From: Halanaerobium saccharolyticum
Lineage (GTDB): Bacteria > Bacillota > Halanaerobiia > Halanaerobiales > Halanaerobiaceae
Direction of reading: 5' to 3'
Length of the DNA stretch: 52,554 nt
Assembly (NCBI RefSeq): GCF_003053565.1
Contig: NZ_QAXS01000024.1
Coordinates: 1-52,554, forward strand
The translations under genes were made by a program, and so were the position numbers. Numbering within the stretch: position 1 is the first letter of the stretch; the number at the start of each line of letters is the position of its first letter. Under the pieces are notes generated by a model. It did not search any database. It was not told the origin of the DNA and worked only from the letters and a program-made list of their open reading frames with translations. Below, in pieces: positions 33,989-42,737 of the stretch.

Positions 33989-34882
33989 CTACCTAATAAA
34001 ATCTACTAAAGACTGCTGCATAATTCTGGAGCCAGAGGCTAAAGAAGCTCTGTAAACTGTTTCTTCCATTTTAAGTTCTGTTATTACCTCAGCTAAATCA
34101 GCATCTTCATTTTTGGATTTTAAACTTCTAAGGTGAACTTCATTTGCTTCCAGTCTACTAATGATATTTCCTGTCCGCTGCAGCTTTCCACCAACTTCAG
34201 ATCTAAGTTCAGCAAATTTATTGATTGAATCATCCATTTCTGATAGGTTACTACCAATATCCTCACCTGAAACACTGGCATCTTCCAACTGATTATAGAT
34301 TTTATTAATATTTTCAATTTCAGCTTTAAAAACTTCTTTTCCCGTTAAACTGATATCCATCTCTACATTTTCGTTTAACCTTCTACTTACACTATTGGTG
34401 TCACCATTATACTTAACATGATTATCTGGACCACCATCAACTACTTCAAAAGGCTTTGCCTCTGTATTCTGCCCAGAGAAAATATAGCTGTCACCAAGTT
34501 TAGCATTGGAGATATCTACTAACTCATCTCTCAGCTCTTTCATCTCTTTAGCCACCATTTTCCGATCATCAGGAGTCATCGAATCATTGGCTGCATAGAT
34601 TGTTAACTCTCTTGCTCTCTGAATAACTTCAGTTCCGCTTTTAAGAGAACTTTCTGTTGTATTTAACCAGTTTTCAGCCTGATTAAGATTTCGCTGAAAC
34701 TGAGAATTTCTATTTAACTGTGATTTATAATTCATACTATCTGAAACCTTAATTGGAGCATCAGAAGGTCTCTGGAATAACTTACCTGAACTTAGCTGCT
34801 CATTTAAGTCATTTAAATCTCCCATATTATTTTTAAGATGATCCAACATATTTCTAACCATCATTGAGTTTGTAACTCGCAT
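33989..34882 (-). CDS. flgL: Hook-filament junction protein FlgL
   Basis: 297 residues from the ATG at 34882 (GGAG 9 bases upstream; the in-frame TTG at 34891 is unlikely). Flagellin-like ends: MRVTNSMMVRNMLDHLKNNM, LNEQLSSGKLFQRPSDAP, and the C-terminal helix ending QQSLVDFIR. It joins the hook to the filament with FlgK, whose gene lies directly upstream. No fliW follows, unlike many Firmicutes. Confidence 0.94.
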   Translation of the reverse strand: MRVTNSMMVRNMLDHLKNNMGDLNDLNEQLSSGKLFQRPSDAPIKVSDSMNYKSQLNRNSQFQRNLNQAENWLNTTESSLKSGTEVIQRARELTIYAANDSMTPDDRKMVAKEMKELRDELVDISNAKLGDSYIFSGQNTEAKPFEVVDGGPDNHVKYNGDTNSVSRRLNENVEMDISLTGKEVFKAEIENINKIYNQLEDASVSGEDIGSNLSEMDDSINKFAELRSEVGGKLQRTGNIISRLEANEVHLRSLKSKNEDADLAEVITELKMEETVYRASLASGSRIMQQSLVDFIR

Positions 34883-34901
34883 TGCTGTCAACTCCTATAA
34901 T

Positions 34902-36617
34902 TTAAACTATTGTCATTAGTGAATCGAGTAGTTCTTCAGTTTTTGTTATATATTTAGCTGCTGCATTGTATGACTGCTGGTATTTAATTAATTTAGCCAT
35001 CTCTTCATCAAGTGAAACCCCGGATACACTTCTATCTAGAGTATCAAGCTGTTTTAAAACAGCATCCTGGTTGTTTTTCATCTTCTGAGCTCTTGATGAT
35101 TCAGCTCCCACAGAAGTTACAATTGTTCTAAAATAACCTTCTAGAGAGGTTCCTTCGATTACCGAATCACTGTTGAAGATGTTTCCAAGAGCATTTGCAT
35201 TTTCACCATTACCAATACTCTTATTTAAACTAATATTTTTCTTGCCTGTGTCAGTAAATGTTAAAGTGAAATCTCCAGGATCATCAGTGTCAGGATCAGT
35301 ATCTATTGATATATTACCATTATCTACATTTAAGTTAACTGGATCTCCAGCATTAACTGTTACTGAATCACCAGCTGTTGCAGGATAAACCTGATTACCA
35401 TCTGAATCACTAATCTTTAATTCAAACTCATCAGCTGTTGCCCCTTCTGTAACTTCCACCTGATAATTTCCACTCAAATCATTACCGAGAGTGTCAATCT
35501 CTACAAAAGAATCAATATTTTTATTTCCGGCTGCTATCTTATCCAGACCGGTGTCCAGATCTTTGATAGCCGCTGTCAGATCAAGCTGAGAAATAACACT
35601 TTCTGTACTATTTTCAGAAACCGGCTGAAAAAAGTTTTCTCCATCAACACCACTGGCATCATAGCCTTTTTTATGCTGAGTGTTAAACTCTTCCACCATT
35701 GTAGCTGCCATCTTATTTAGCCTGCCTGAGTAAAAATCAAGTTTCTCATCTCTCATCTCCTGCCAGGCTGCAACCTTACCATTTGTCGGTTTAATTTCTG
35801 TTCCGGTTCGGCTGTGAATAATCTGATCGTTAAATTTGCCGGGCTCTCCGGGCTCAATTTCTAGATTGTAAGCATCTGAGCCGTTAACCAGCTGCATACC
35901 ATTTGTTGAAACAATTAAATTACCCTGAGCATCTTCTCTTGCCTGAACATTTAACATCTGATTCATTTCCTTAAAAAGAGCATCTCTCTGATCTAAAAGA
36001 TCATTTGGATTCTGGCCACTACCCTTAACTGAAACAATCTGTTTATTTAAATCAGCAATTTTAGTTGAAAGCTGATTAATATCTGTAACTGCATTTGCTA
36101 AATTATCATTGATGCTTTCCTTATAACCTTTGAGCTGATTTTCTACACTCTGAAAAGAATCAATTAAATTATAGGCATTTTCGCGCACCATATTCCGGGC
36201 TGCATTATCACTTGGGTTATTGCTTAAATCCTGGAGTGAGTTCCAGAACTGGTTGGTTGCTGTATCGATTCCGGAATCAGAAGGCTCATTCATAATGTAT
36301 TCTACCTTCTCCAAACCCCGCTCCATTTCATCCCAGTAGGCAGAGCTCTGGTTTTCCTTAAAAATTTGAGAGTTAATAAATTGATCTTTAACCCGCTCAA
36401 CCTGTTCAATTTCAACTCCGGTTCCAAACTGTCCGGCTCCTCCGTGGTTGGAAAGCCCGGGGGCTGTATATGGATAAGAAGCTTTATGTATTGCTCGCTG
36501 TTTATTATAATCTTCATTATTTGCATTTGCTATATTGTGTCCGGTCACATCGAGAGATTTCCTCTGAGTTTCTAAGGCTCTCAGCCCGACATGAAGACCG
36601 CTAAATATGTTATTCAT
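34902..36617 (-). CDS. flgK: Hook-filament junction protein FlgK
   Basis: 571 residues. The N-terminal rod-type motif is present (FSGLHVGLRALETQRKSLDV, then TGHNIANANNEDYNKQRA) and the C-terminal FlgK/FlgE helix (KLIKYQQSYNAAAKYITKTE, then ELLDSLMTIV). The middle (about 380-470) holds a beta-rich domain with an acidic DPDTDDPGD stretch. First junction protein after the hook; its export chaperone FlgN is encoded just upstream. Confidence 0.95.
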   Translation of the reverse strand: MNNIFSGLHVGLRALETQRKSLDVTGHNIANANNEDYNKQRAIHKASYPYTAPGLSNHGGAGQFGTGVEIEQVERVKDQFINSQIFKENQSSAYWDEMERGLEKVEYIMNEPSDSGIDTATNQFWNSLQDLSNNPSDNAARNMVRENAYNLIDSFQSVENQLKGYKESINDNLANAVTDINQLSTKIADLNKQIVSVKGSGQNPNDLLDQRDALFKEMNQMLNVQAREDAQGNLIVSTNGMQLVNGSDAYNLEIEPGEPGKFNDQIIHSRTGTEIKPTNGKVAAWQEMRDEKLDFYSGRLNKMAATMVEEFNTQHKKGYDASGVDGENFFQPVSENSTESVISQLDLTAAIKDLDTGLDKIAAGNKNIDSFVEIDTLGNDLSGNYQVEVTEGATADEFELKISDSDGNQVYPATAGDSVTVNAGDPVNLNVDNGNISIDTDPDTDDPGDFTLTFTDTGKKNISLNKSIGNGENANALGNIFNSDSVIEGTSLEGYFRTIVTSVGAESSRAQKMKNNQDAVLKQLDTLDRSVSGVSLDEEMAKLIKYQQSYNAAAKYITKTEELLDSLMTIV

Positions 36618-36629
36618 CTTATTCTCACC

Positions 36630-37130
36630 CTAGCCTTTTTTATTTATAATTCGCGGCTGTTCTTTCTTTACTTTTGCATCTTTAGAATAAGTAGTATCTT
36701 CTTTTTTAATGTTTTCCATTATTGTTTCAAAAGAAAGCTGATTTAACTCCAGTGCCTGGGTTAAAAGCAGCTGATTCTGCTCATTTAAATTGTGAAACTC
36801 ATCAGTCAGCTCGATTAATTCCTCTCGAATCGGGTTTAAAGTTTCTCCCCACTCTGCAGGCAGTTTTTTAATTAAATTGCTGTAGGAGTCTTTTTCTAAT
36901 TCTATTTCAAATTCAGCTTTGATCTCCTGAATCTTATCATTTCTCTGCTGATCCTTAGCTTCGATCTCGGAAATTACTTCTCTATCATTTTCCACTGTTT
37001 CCACTAATTTATCTGTATCATTATTTACCAAAGCTTCATTTTTTGCTTCAGCAATCTCAAAAAGTTTTTGATAGAGTTCTTTTTCTTCTTTTAAAATATT
37101 TAAAAGCTCTTTTTTTAGCTTATCTGACAT
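36630..37130 (-). CDS. flgN: FlgN-family export chaperone
   Basis: 166 residues, wholly helical, matching FlgN by its layout (LLNILKEEKELYQKLFEIAE at the start, LNEQNQLLLTQALELNQLSF later). FlgN binds FlgK and FlgL and delivers them to the flagellar export machine. The gene starts 3 bases after the flgM stop and is followed by flgK, the classic order. Confidence 0.85.
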   Translation of the reverse strand: MSDKLKKELLNILKEEKELYQKLFEIAEAKNEALVNNDTDKLVETVENDREVISEIEAKDQQRNDKIQEIKAEFEIELEKDSYSNLIKKLPAEWGETLNPIREELIELTDEFHNLNEQNQLLLTQALELNQLSFETIMENIKKEDTTYSKDAKVKKEQPRIINKKG

Positions 37131-37133
37131 TAT

Positions 37134-37406
37134 TTACACCTGCTCAACATTATTTAAAATTTTTGCAGCCAGCTTTTTGCTGTCAACCTGGTAATTACTG
37201 GACTGAACTTTTTCCTTTAAGGCTGCAACCTTCTCTTCTCTAACCTGAGGCATTTTTTTGAGCTCAGCTCTGGCAGTCATGATTTCTTTGGCTTTAGCAG
37301 AAATTTGAGTACTGTCATTTTGTGTCTTACTCTTTTCTGTCTGCTTCTGCTGCAGCTGTTTATAATACTGATTGATCTTGCCTGCTTGAATGTTGTTAAT
37401 TTTCAT
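37134..37406 (-). CDS. flgM: Anti-sigma-28 factor FlgM
   Basis: 90 residues. The C-terminal FlgM domain (QVREEKVAALKEKVQSSNYQ, then VDSKKLAAKILNN) binds sigma-D/28 until FlgM is exported through the finished hook. The N-terminal half is disordered and Gln/Lys-rich, as usual. GGAGGG precedes the ATG and a sigma-D-like -10 lies about 50 bases upstream, giving the usual feedback loop. It heads the flgM-flgN-flgK-flgL group. Confidence 0.9.
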   Translation of the reverse strand: MKINNIQAGKINQYYKQLQQKQTEKSKTQNDSTQISAKAKEIMTARAELKKMPQVREEKVAALKEKVQSSNYQVDSKKLAAKILNNVEQV

Positions 37407-37691
37407 GGCTGCTCCCTCCTAAAAATTGATTCATTTTTATCTTCTGCTTATATTATCGTCAGAGTGGTGGAATTATTAAATTTGATTTATGGTGATTTGA
37501 GGTGGTTGAAGGTGATTAAAGTTGTTTATCTGCTATTTACTCTGTTTTTTAGCTTGATTTGGCTTTATTGTTTTATTATTTTTAAATACAATTTGAAATC
37601 TTCTTTTTGGAAATTTTTTCATTCTCACAGTTGTTTTTAACAAACAGATGTATTATAATTAAAGTAGCAATCTAAGAGAGGGGAGATAGAT
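37407..37691. other. Intergenic region between divergent flgM and unknown locus
   Basis: 285 AT-rich bases with the sigma-D-like site for flgM on the minus strand. The stretch 37462-37520 has GGTGGTTGAAGGTG-like G-rich pieces without a regular repeat. AGAGGGG precedes the plus-strand gene at 37692. Nothing else is recognised. Confidence 0.4.
37453..37478 (-). promoter_or_regulatory. Sigma-D (sigma-28) type promoter for flgM
   Basis: The minus strand reads GACGATAA (37453-37460), 7 of 8 matches to the sigma-28 -10 GCCGATAA, with TAAT (37475-37478) 14 bases upstream against the TAAA consensus. Position, about 50 bases before flgM, is right. Confidence 0.55.
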
Positions 37692-38900
37692 ATGAGTTAT
37701 TATAAATCCAGAGAAGAATTGTTCAGTTATTTTAATAAGCATTCTGCCGAAAAAAAGGATGAATTAGACCGTCATAAAACTAGATCTCCTCTTCTTAAAT
37801 CATATATTATAGAAACTTCCAGTGTTAATCATAAGAAAAATTTTTTCGACGAAATCAATAATCATTATAACTTATCTGAATTAAAAGGGGAGATTATAGA
37901 GATTGATGATGATCAGGAAGATGGTAAGCCAGCAGCCTGGATTGAAAGTTATAATAATAGATATTTTATTTTTTATTCAACAAGAACTACAGAGATTATT
38001 GAAAATAAATTAATGAAAGTCATTCAGAATTCACCACTTCTTGATACTTTGTGGCTGGCAGACTCATTCTACTATAATTTTTATAATTACATCAAAAACA
38101 ATTTTAATGATTATCGTTATGTCAAATTAAAAATGAAATATGATAGTGAATTAAAAACGAACATAAACAAAAATTTTATTAGTGAAGATAAACCAAAAGA
38201 ACTAATTGAGGATTTAAAAAACATTGAAACTCATAAAGATTTCAATTTAAGTGAAAGCATAAATAATGTAAATAAAATATTACCCGAATTAAGAAAAATG
38301 AAATATTGGCCAGCAGCAAATTCAATATCTATGCTCAGAATCCCAGCCAAAAGTGGTGGTGGCATCGACCTCTATAATAATGGAAAGATTACTAACCGCA
38401 GCAGAAGCTTTATCGATTTACACCATAATATCAAATTTCTTCTTGATAATTACAGTTATTTAAATAAATTGCTCGAAGAAAAAACATGGTTAAAGCAGGA
38501 AAAACACAACTTTCAAAGCAGTGGTTATACAATAAAAGGTAGTCCAGTAATTATTGAATTTGAAGAAAGTCTGGATTTAACTGTCTTTAAAAATTTTATT
38601 TATAAAATCTTCCAGCAAAGAAATAAAAATTTCAGACTCTGGGGGGAACCTCTAAAAATTTCTGAGAAAAAATATCATATTTATGGTTTAGATCTCCACC
38701 TCTGGAAAGAAGTTTTTCTGGAAATTACTCCTGATTTGTTTGTTTTGATTTTACCGGAAGGAGTCTGTGGAAATACAATAAATAGATTTATTACAAATAT
38801 CCAAACCTTTTTAGAGCCTAACTTTAAAGTATATATTGGAGATGAATCTTATGATAAATTTCTCGAAAAGAGCTTTCTTGAAGGAGGGTTAAAGTCATGA
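37692..38900 (+). CDS. Uncharacterised protein, first gene of a two-gene locus
   Basis: 402 residues, soluble, no signal peptide. I recognise no family. It has charged helical segments, many Asn/Lys/Tyr, and a conserved-looking WPAANSISMLRIPAKSGG stretch near 210-235. Its stop overlaps the start of the next gene (ATGA at 38897-38900), so the two products are made together. That partner looks like a PD-(D/E)XK nuclease, and both are plus-strand genes placed between minus-strand flagellar genes and mobile-type sequences, with one shared terminator. This fits an acquired two-component nuclease system, by inference only. Confidence 0.65.
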   Translation: MSYYKSREELFSYFNKHSAEKKDELDRHKTRSPLLKSYIIETSSVNHKKNFFDEINNHYNLSELKGEIIEIDDDQEDGKPAAWIESYNNRYFIFYSTRTTEIIENKLMKVIQNSPLLDTLWLADSFYYNFYNYIKNNFNDYRYVKLKMKYDSELKTNINKNFISEDKPKELIEDLKNIETHKDFNLSESINNVNKILPELRKMKYWPAANSISMLRIPAKSGGGIDLYNNGKITNRSRSFIDLHHNIKFLLDNYSYLNKLLEEKTWLKQEKHNFQSSGYTIKGSPVIIEFEESLDLTVFKNFIYKIFQQRNKNFRLWGEPLKISEKKYHIYGLDLHLWKEVFLEITPDLFVLILPEGVCGNTINRFITNIQTFLEPNFKVYIGDESYDKFLEKSFLEGGLKS

Positions 38901-39963
38901 TTGATATTTCTTTAGAAAAAAACCCCTTGATGCAGTTAAATTTATTACTCTGGATGTCTTTAAAAGGGAGAGAAAGCTGGATAAACCCTTATTTTAAAAA
39001 TAAAGGATATGAAATACTTGTTATTGAACCAGAAATGACTTTACCCCTCGTCATGTAAATGTTTTAAATCAAAATAATATTCAATTTATAGATAATCCAA
39101 AACCTGAAGTTATACTTATCAATAATGAGAAGAAAAACTTTCTTACTATCGAATGTAAAAATCAGTGTTTTAATCTTGATGATAAAAATACCCGATCTAC
39201 AAAACAGGCCAATTCCTTTTTGGTATACAACGCAGATTTGATTTCAGAGAGTTTTGGTGTTGAGGCTAAAAATTTTTGTGGCCTCTTAAATTATAATTTT
39301 GTTAAAAGTGATTATCTTGCTAAATTTACTGAGACAATAATAGAAATGGGCAGAAATTTAGGCTTATTGGTTAATGAAAAAACAAATCTACCTTCAACAT
39401 CATATTTTTCGGAAAAAGATAATAATCTTTTCCTGAATTTTATGGATCCTAATAATTCACTATCTGATATTGATTTTAAAAATCAAGTTAAAGTAATGAA
39501 CTTAGAAAAAGATACAATTATTGCCCCACTTTATTTAATACCTCTTGATAGTTCCGGTGAAACTGATGAATATGGGGAAATTGTCTTTTATAAAAGACTA
39601 AAAAGTAATTTTGGTGTTTTCCTGGGACAACTTGATTATTCAGATAATAATGAAGAAATAATTTTAGATATAGAAACAGATATTCTTGAAAATGTGATTA
39701 AAATTTGGAACACCTGGAGTAATTCTGAAACTAAAAGATTTATTCGTAATAAAGCTAGGAATTATCTTAATAAAATCATATCTATATTAGCTCAAAATAT
39801 TGAAGATTTTAATTATGAAAGTATTAATGATGGATACAGCTTAAACATAGAAGACAAAAGGACTATAACAGAACTTAGAAAAGAATTTTTAAAAGTAAAA
39901 ATAAAAAGAGAAGATGAAGCAATTAAAAAACATCAATTAAGTTTAAATCTTAATGAACAGTAA
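38897..39963 (+). pseudogene. PD-(D/E)XK-like nuclease, split by a one-base frameshift
   Basis: A 53-residue frame starts at 38897 (AGGAGG 9 bases upstream, at 38882-38887) and stops at 39058. The downstream frame is open from 39028 to 39963. Adding one A to the AAA run near 39033-39035 joins VIEPE to NDFTPRHVN and yields about 355 residues. Just after the join PKPEVILI and FLTIECKNQ give the spacing of a PD-(D/E)XK core (E...ExK). Overlap with the gene upstream shows they were one operon. A later ATG at 39220 would skip this core, so it is not taken as a gene start. No further family is recognised. Confidence 0.75.
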
Positions 39964-40001
39964 AACCTTCATCTTTATCAACTTTTTAATTTTAAATACT
40001 G

Positions 40002-40054
40002 AAAAGTATCAGGAAACTTAAGATGATTAAGAATCCTGATACTTTTATTTTTTT
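40002..40054 (+). terminator. Strong rho-independent terminator, plus strand
   Basis: A 13-bp perfect stem (AAAAGTATCAGGA at 40002-40014, TCCTGATACTTTT at 40034-40046), then ATTTTTTT. It ends the two-gene locus. Confidence 0.88.
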
Positions 40055-40055
40055 C

Positions 40056-40259
40056 TTATTTAACTTTAAACTTCTTAATTAATGCTGAAAGATTCTTTGC
40101 CAGCTCAGTTAAATCCTCTGAGCTCCCATTGACCCGAAAACTTTGAATCGATAATCTCATGGCCAGTTCTAAATCTAAAACTGCTTTGACAACTGCCGCC
40201 TGGTTTGCCTCACTGGAAGCAACTCCCTGAATTCTAAAAATTATTCCACCTGTTAAAAA
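40056..40259 (-). pseudogene. C-terminal remnant of a methyl-accepting chemotaxis protein
   Basis: The minus strand is open for about 67 codons with no start. It reads IQGVASSEANQAAVVKAV and, near the end, NGSSEDLTELAKNLSALIKK before FKVK and a stop. This is the tail of a chemoreceptor signalling domain (the usual end is xSAEELxxLAxxLxxLVxKFK). The hairpin tip that contacts CheA and all upstream domains are missing; an in-frame stop at 40260-40262 and a terminator precede it. Together with cheV nearby it suggests that a chemotaxis gene was cut away here. Confidence 0.72.
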
Positions 40260-40264
40260 TCAAG

Positions 40265-40294
40265 AAACCGGCTGAGTTTTAACCCGGCCGGTTT
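40265..40294 (-). terminator. Terminator of the Rpn-family gene
   Basis: AAACCGGC (40265-40272) pairs with GCCGGTTT (40287-40294); the minus strand continues CTTGATTTTT. It lies 24 bases past the stop at 40318. Confidence 0.65.
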
Positions 40295-40317
40295 TCATTA
40301 GTCTATGCAGCTTTCAA

Positions 40318-41205
40318 TTAATGCTTCAAAAAATCTATTATTTCTTCTTTAGAATCTGCAGTTATTATTTTTTCGCTTAAGTCTTCAATTTTACTCAACT
40401 CAGCTTTATTAATTAAATCAATGATCTCATTATCGGAGTCACCAAATTTTGCTTTTATTTGTCTGAGTATGAGCATTCTTGCTTCTTCCTGTTTTCCTTC
40501 GTCTTTTCCTTTTTTCTTACCCTGCTCTTCAACATATTTAAAAAATTTAACCATTTTGCGATCCCTCCATAATTCTATCATATTTTCACTGCTTAAAAAT
40601 TTATCACATAACACAATAGTTAGAGCAGCCAAATTATTCTTAAATTTTTGATCAGCATCCAGCTTATCTTCCAGTTCAATAGTCTCTTTAACCCGTTTAA
40701 CCATATCCTGATCACTATTCATCAGCGGAAGAAATATTAATTCAAGATAATTAATTTCTTTCCCTTTCTCTATTTTCTCTCTTAATTCTTTCATCTTTTC
40801 TTTACCATCTTTATCAGACATATTAACAACAGTTGTGTTGTAACCCAGGCTCCCAGCATTAAAAGCTGCCTCTGAAGCTGGATAACCCTTAATACATAAA
40901 ATTATAGTCCGAATCCTATCTCTATATCTATTATACAACTTTAGGTCATAGGAAGCAAAACGAATCAGATCGTCAACAGAAACCTCTATCTCTTCTTCTA
41001 AATGCAAAATTGAACCATCTTCTAATTTAAAATTTAAATCCATCCTTTCCGCACTTGTTTCAATCTCAGCAAATTCAGTCTCCAGATAAGAATCAATTCC
41101 AGGCAGCTCCACCTTTAAGAAATCGCCAATATCATTTTTAAAGAGACTGAAAGAATCTTTAAAAACAAAGTTATAATTATGAGCCGTCACATCAAACTGC
41201 TGCAT
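40318..41205 (-). CDS. Rpn/YhgA-like PD-(D/E)XK nuclease (putative transposase family)
   Basis: 295 residues. The N-terminal nuclease domain is recognisable by ERMDLNFKLEDGSILHLEEE: the aspartate of MDL and the glutamates of HLEEEIE stand where relatives have D...EFQ. A helical region follows, then the lysine-rich EEQGKKKGKDEGKQEEARML linker and a C-terminal helical tail common in these proteins. Rpn proteins promote recA-independent recombination in E. coli and are often many-copied. AAAGGAGG lies 7 bases before the ATG. The gene is only about 100 bases from a cluster of long direct and inverted repeats (41307-41703). Confidence 0.82.
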   Translation of the reverse strand: MQQFDVTAHNYNFVFKDSFSLFKNDIGDFLKVELPGIDSYLETEFAEIETSAERMDLNFKLEDGSILHLEEEIEVSVDDLIRFASYDLKLYNRYRDRIRTIILCIKGYPASEAAFNAGSLGYNTTVVNMSDKDGKEKMKELREKIEKGKEINYLELIFLPLMNSDQDMVKRVKETIELEDKLDADQKFKNNLAALTIVLCDKFLSSENMIELWRDRKMVKFFKYVEEQGKKKGKDEGKQEEARMLILRQIKAKFGDSDNEIIDLINKAELSKIEDLSEKIITADSKEEIIDFLKH

Positions 41206-41306
41206 TAAATTTCCTCCTTTTCTAATATTTATACTATTAAAAGTATATCGTAGGATAATTTGGAAATAAAGTAAAATAATTATTTTATGAGCAAAAAAAT
41301 ATCCGC

Positions 41307-41497
41307 AAATAAAAGCTATAAAATTAAATGACTTAAAAAATTTAGCTAAAATAACTTAATGAGAAAAATGCTTATCATTACCCAAAATAAAAGAATAAGA
41401 AATAGAGTGACTTAATATTTTTTGTTAAAATAACTTGATAAAGATAAAAGCTAAATTGAGCTGAAGGACACGAAGCGAAGGCTTTTGATCGTCCATC
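41307..41497. repeat. Two degenerate direct copies of the palindrome's left arm
   Basis: Copies start at 41307 and 41385, with a third, fuller one at 41498. Each opens AAATAAAAG and continues with TGACTTA..., then an A/T tract, TAAAATAACTTGAT-like sequence and, in copies two and three, GCTGAAGGACACGA. The period is about 78 and 113 bases. Confidence 0.75.
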
Positions 41498-41703
41498 AAA
41501 TAAAAGCTATAAAATTGAGTGACTTATTATATTTTGCTAAAGCAACTTGATAAAGAAAAGACTTAAATTAAGCTGAAGGACACGATGTCCTGAACTGCCG
41601 CCGGGACAGGAGGTCCCGATAAGGCAGGTAGCTTAATTTAAGTCTTTGATGAATCTTAGTTGCTTCTAAATAGAATTCGGAGCTCAATTTTATAGCTTTT
41701 ATT
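41498..41703. repeat. Large nested palindrome of about 205 bp
   Basis: Outer arms of 21 bases are perfectly complementary (41499-41519 and 41683-41703). A second perfect 18-bp pair lies inside: AAAGACTTAAATTAAGCT (41557-41574) and its complement (41630-41647). Between them sit GGACA/TGTCC (41578-41590), CTGCC/GGCAG (41595-41627) and, innermost, CGGGAC/GTCCCG (41602-41618). The core is GC-rich in AT-rich surroundings. The right arm runs 2 bases into the cheV stop codon. It could be a mobile foldback/REP-like element or an extended terminator. Confidence 0.85.
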
Positions 41704-42649
41704 AATAATCAGATATCGGCTTCCTCACCTTAACCAGCTGATCAATAACCCCAACCATTTTATCAAGCTCCGGTTTGGTTATCTGAGCATCTGCTCCAAC
41801 TTCCTTACCCTTATGTAAGAGATCCTCACTAATCAAAGACGAGAAAATAACCGTCGGCAATTTTCTTAAATAGCGGTCTTCGTGAATTTTTCTAATTAAA
41901 GTATGGCCGTCCATATTCGGCATTTCAATATCAGTAATAATTCCCTGAACATGATCCAAAATACTGTCTTCAGGATTGTTTTCTTTAATCTCCATTAAAT
42001 GTTCATAGAGCTTTTGGCCATCACTGTAAATTTTAAAATCTTCATAACCTGCTTCCACTAAGGTATCCTTAATCATATTTCTGGTTGTTGGTGAATCATC
42101 AGCCAGAGCCAGAGTTTTATTTTTTCTCTTTGCTCTTACATCAGCCGGCGCTTCGGGCTGAACATCAATTTCACTGCCAATTTCAGGCTGCAGATCTTCT
42201 AAAATCTTTTCGAAATTTAAAAAGTTAATTAAATCTTTGTTTTCCTCTGACTTAATAACCCCATTGACAAGCTCCCCCATCATCCGATCTGGTGGCTGAA
42301 TATCATCCCAGCCGATACGGTCAATACCAACCACATTATCAACTGCAAATAATATCTTGGTATTATTAAACTCCGCCAGAATTGACATGATAACCCCATC
42401 ATTTTCAATCAGTTCAGAATTAAGATAGGAACTTAAATTAACGATCATTATAACATCTCCGCGGATGTTGGTCATTCCTAAAATAACATCTGACTTCTCG
42501 GGCAGCTTTTTAATATCTTCTTTTTTAACCCGCAAAATCTCTCTTACCTTTAATACATTTATCGCATATGAGCTGTCATCTACTATAAACTTAAGTATTT
42601 CCAGTTCTCCGGTCCCACTCTCCAGTAATATATCCTGTTTTTTCGCCAT
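41702..42649 (-). CDS. cheV: Chemotaxis coupling protein CheV
   Basis: 315 residues. A CheW-like domain (about 15-160; ILKFIVDDSSYAINVLKVRE and LGMTNIRGDVIMIVNLSSYL) is joined to a receiver domain (about 178-310) with LALADDSPTTRNMI, the phospho-acceptor aspartate in GIITDIEMPNMDGHTLI and the lysine in AQITKPE. CheV couples receptors to CheA and adapts through phosphorylation. It is alone here, with only a receptor remnant near by. GGGGG precedes the ATG. Confidence 0.95.
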   Translation of the reverse strand: MAKKQDILLESGTGELEILKFIVDDSSYAINVLKVREILRVKKEDIKKLPEKSDVILGMTNIRGDVIMIVNLSSYLNSELIENDGVIMSILAEFNNTKILFAVDNVVGIDRIGWDDIQPPDRMMGELVNGVIKSEENKDLINFLNFEKILEDLQPEIGSEIDVQPEAPADVRAKRKNKTLALADDSPTTRNMIKDTLVEAGYEDFKIYSDGQKLYEHLMEIKENNPEDSILDHVQGIITDIEMPNMDGHTLIRKIHEDRYLRKLPTVIFSSLISEDLLHKGKEVGADAQITKPELDKMVGVIDQLVKVRKPISDY

Positions 42650-42737
42650 GATATGCCCCCTAAACTCTCTCTTTTTAGTTATTGTTACTAATTATATAAT
42701 ATTTTAACTGATTTTAACAGGCATCCTAAAAAATAAT

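Noticed and set aside
39220-39963. A separate 247-residue gene starting at 39220
   Set aside because: The frame is open back to 39028 and carries the ECK nuclease-like core upstream of this ATG; there is no ribosome site at 39220.
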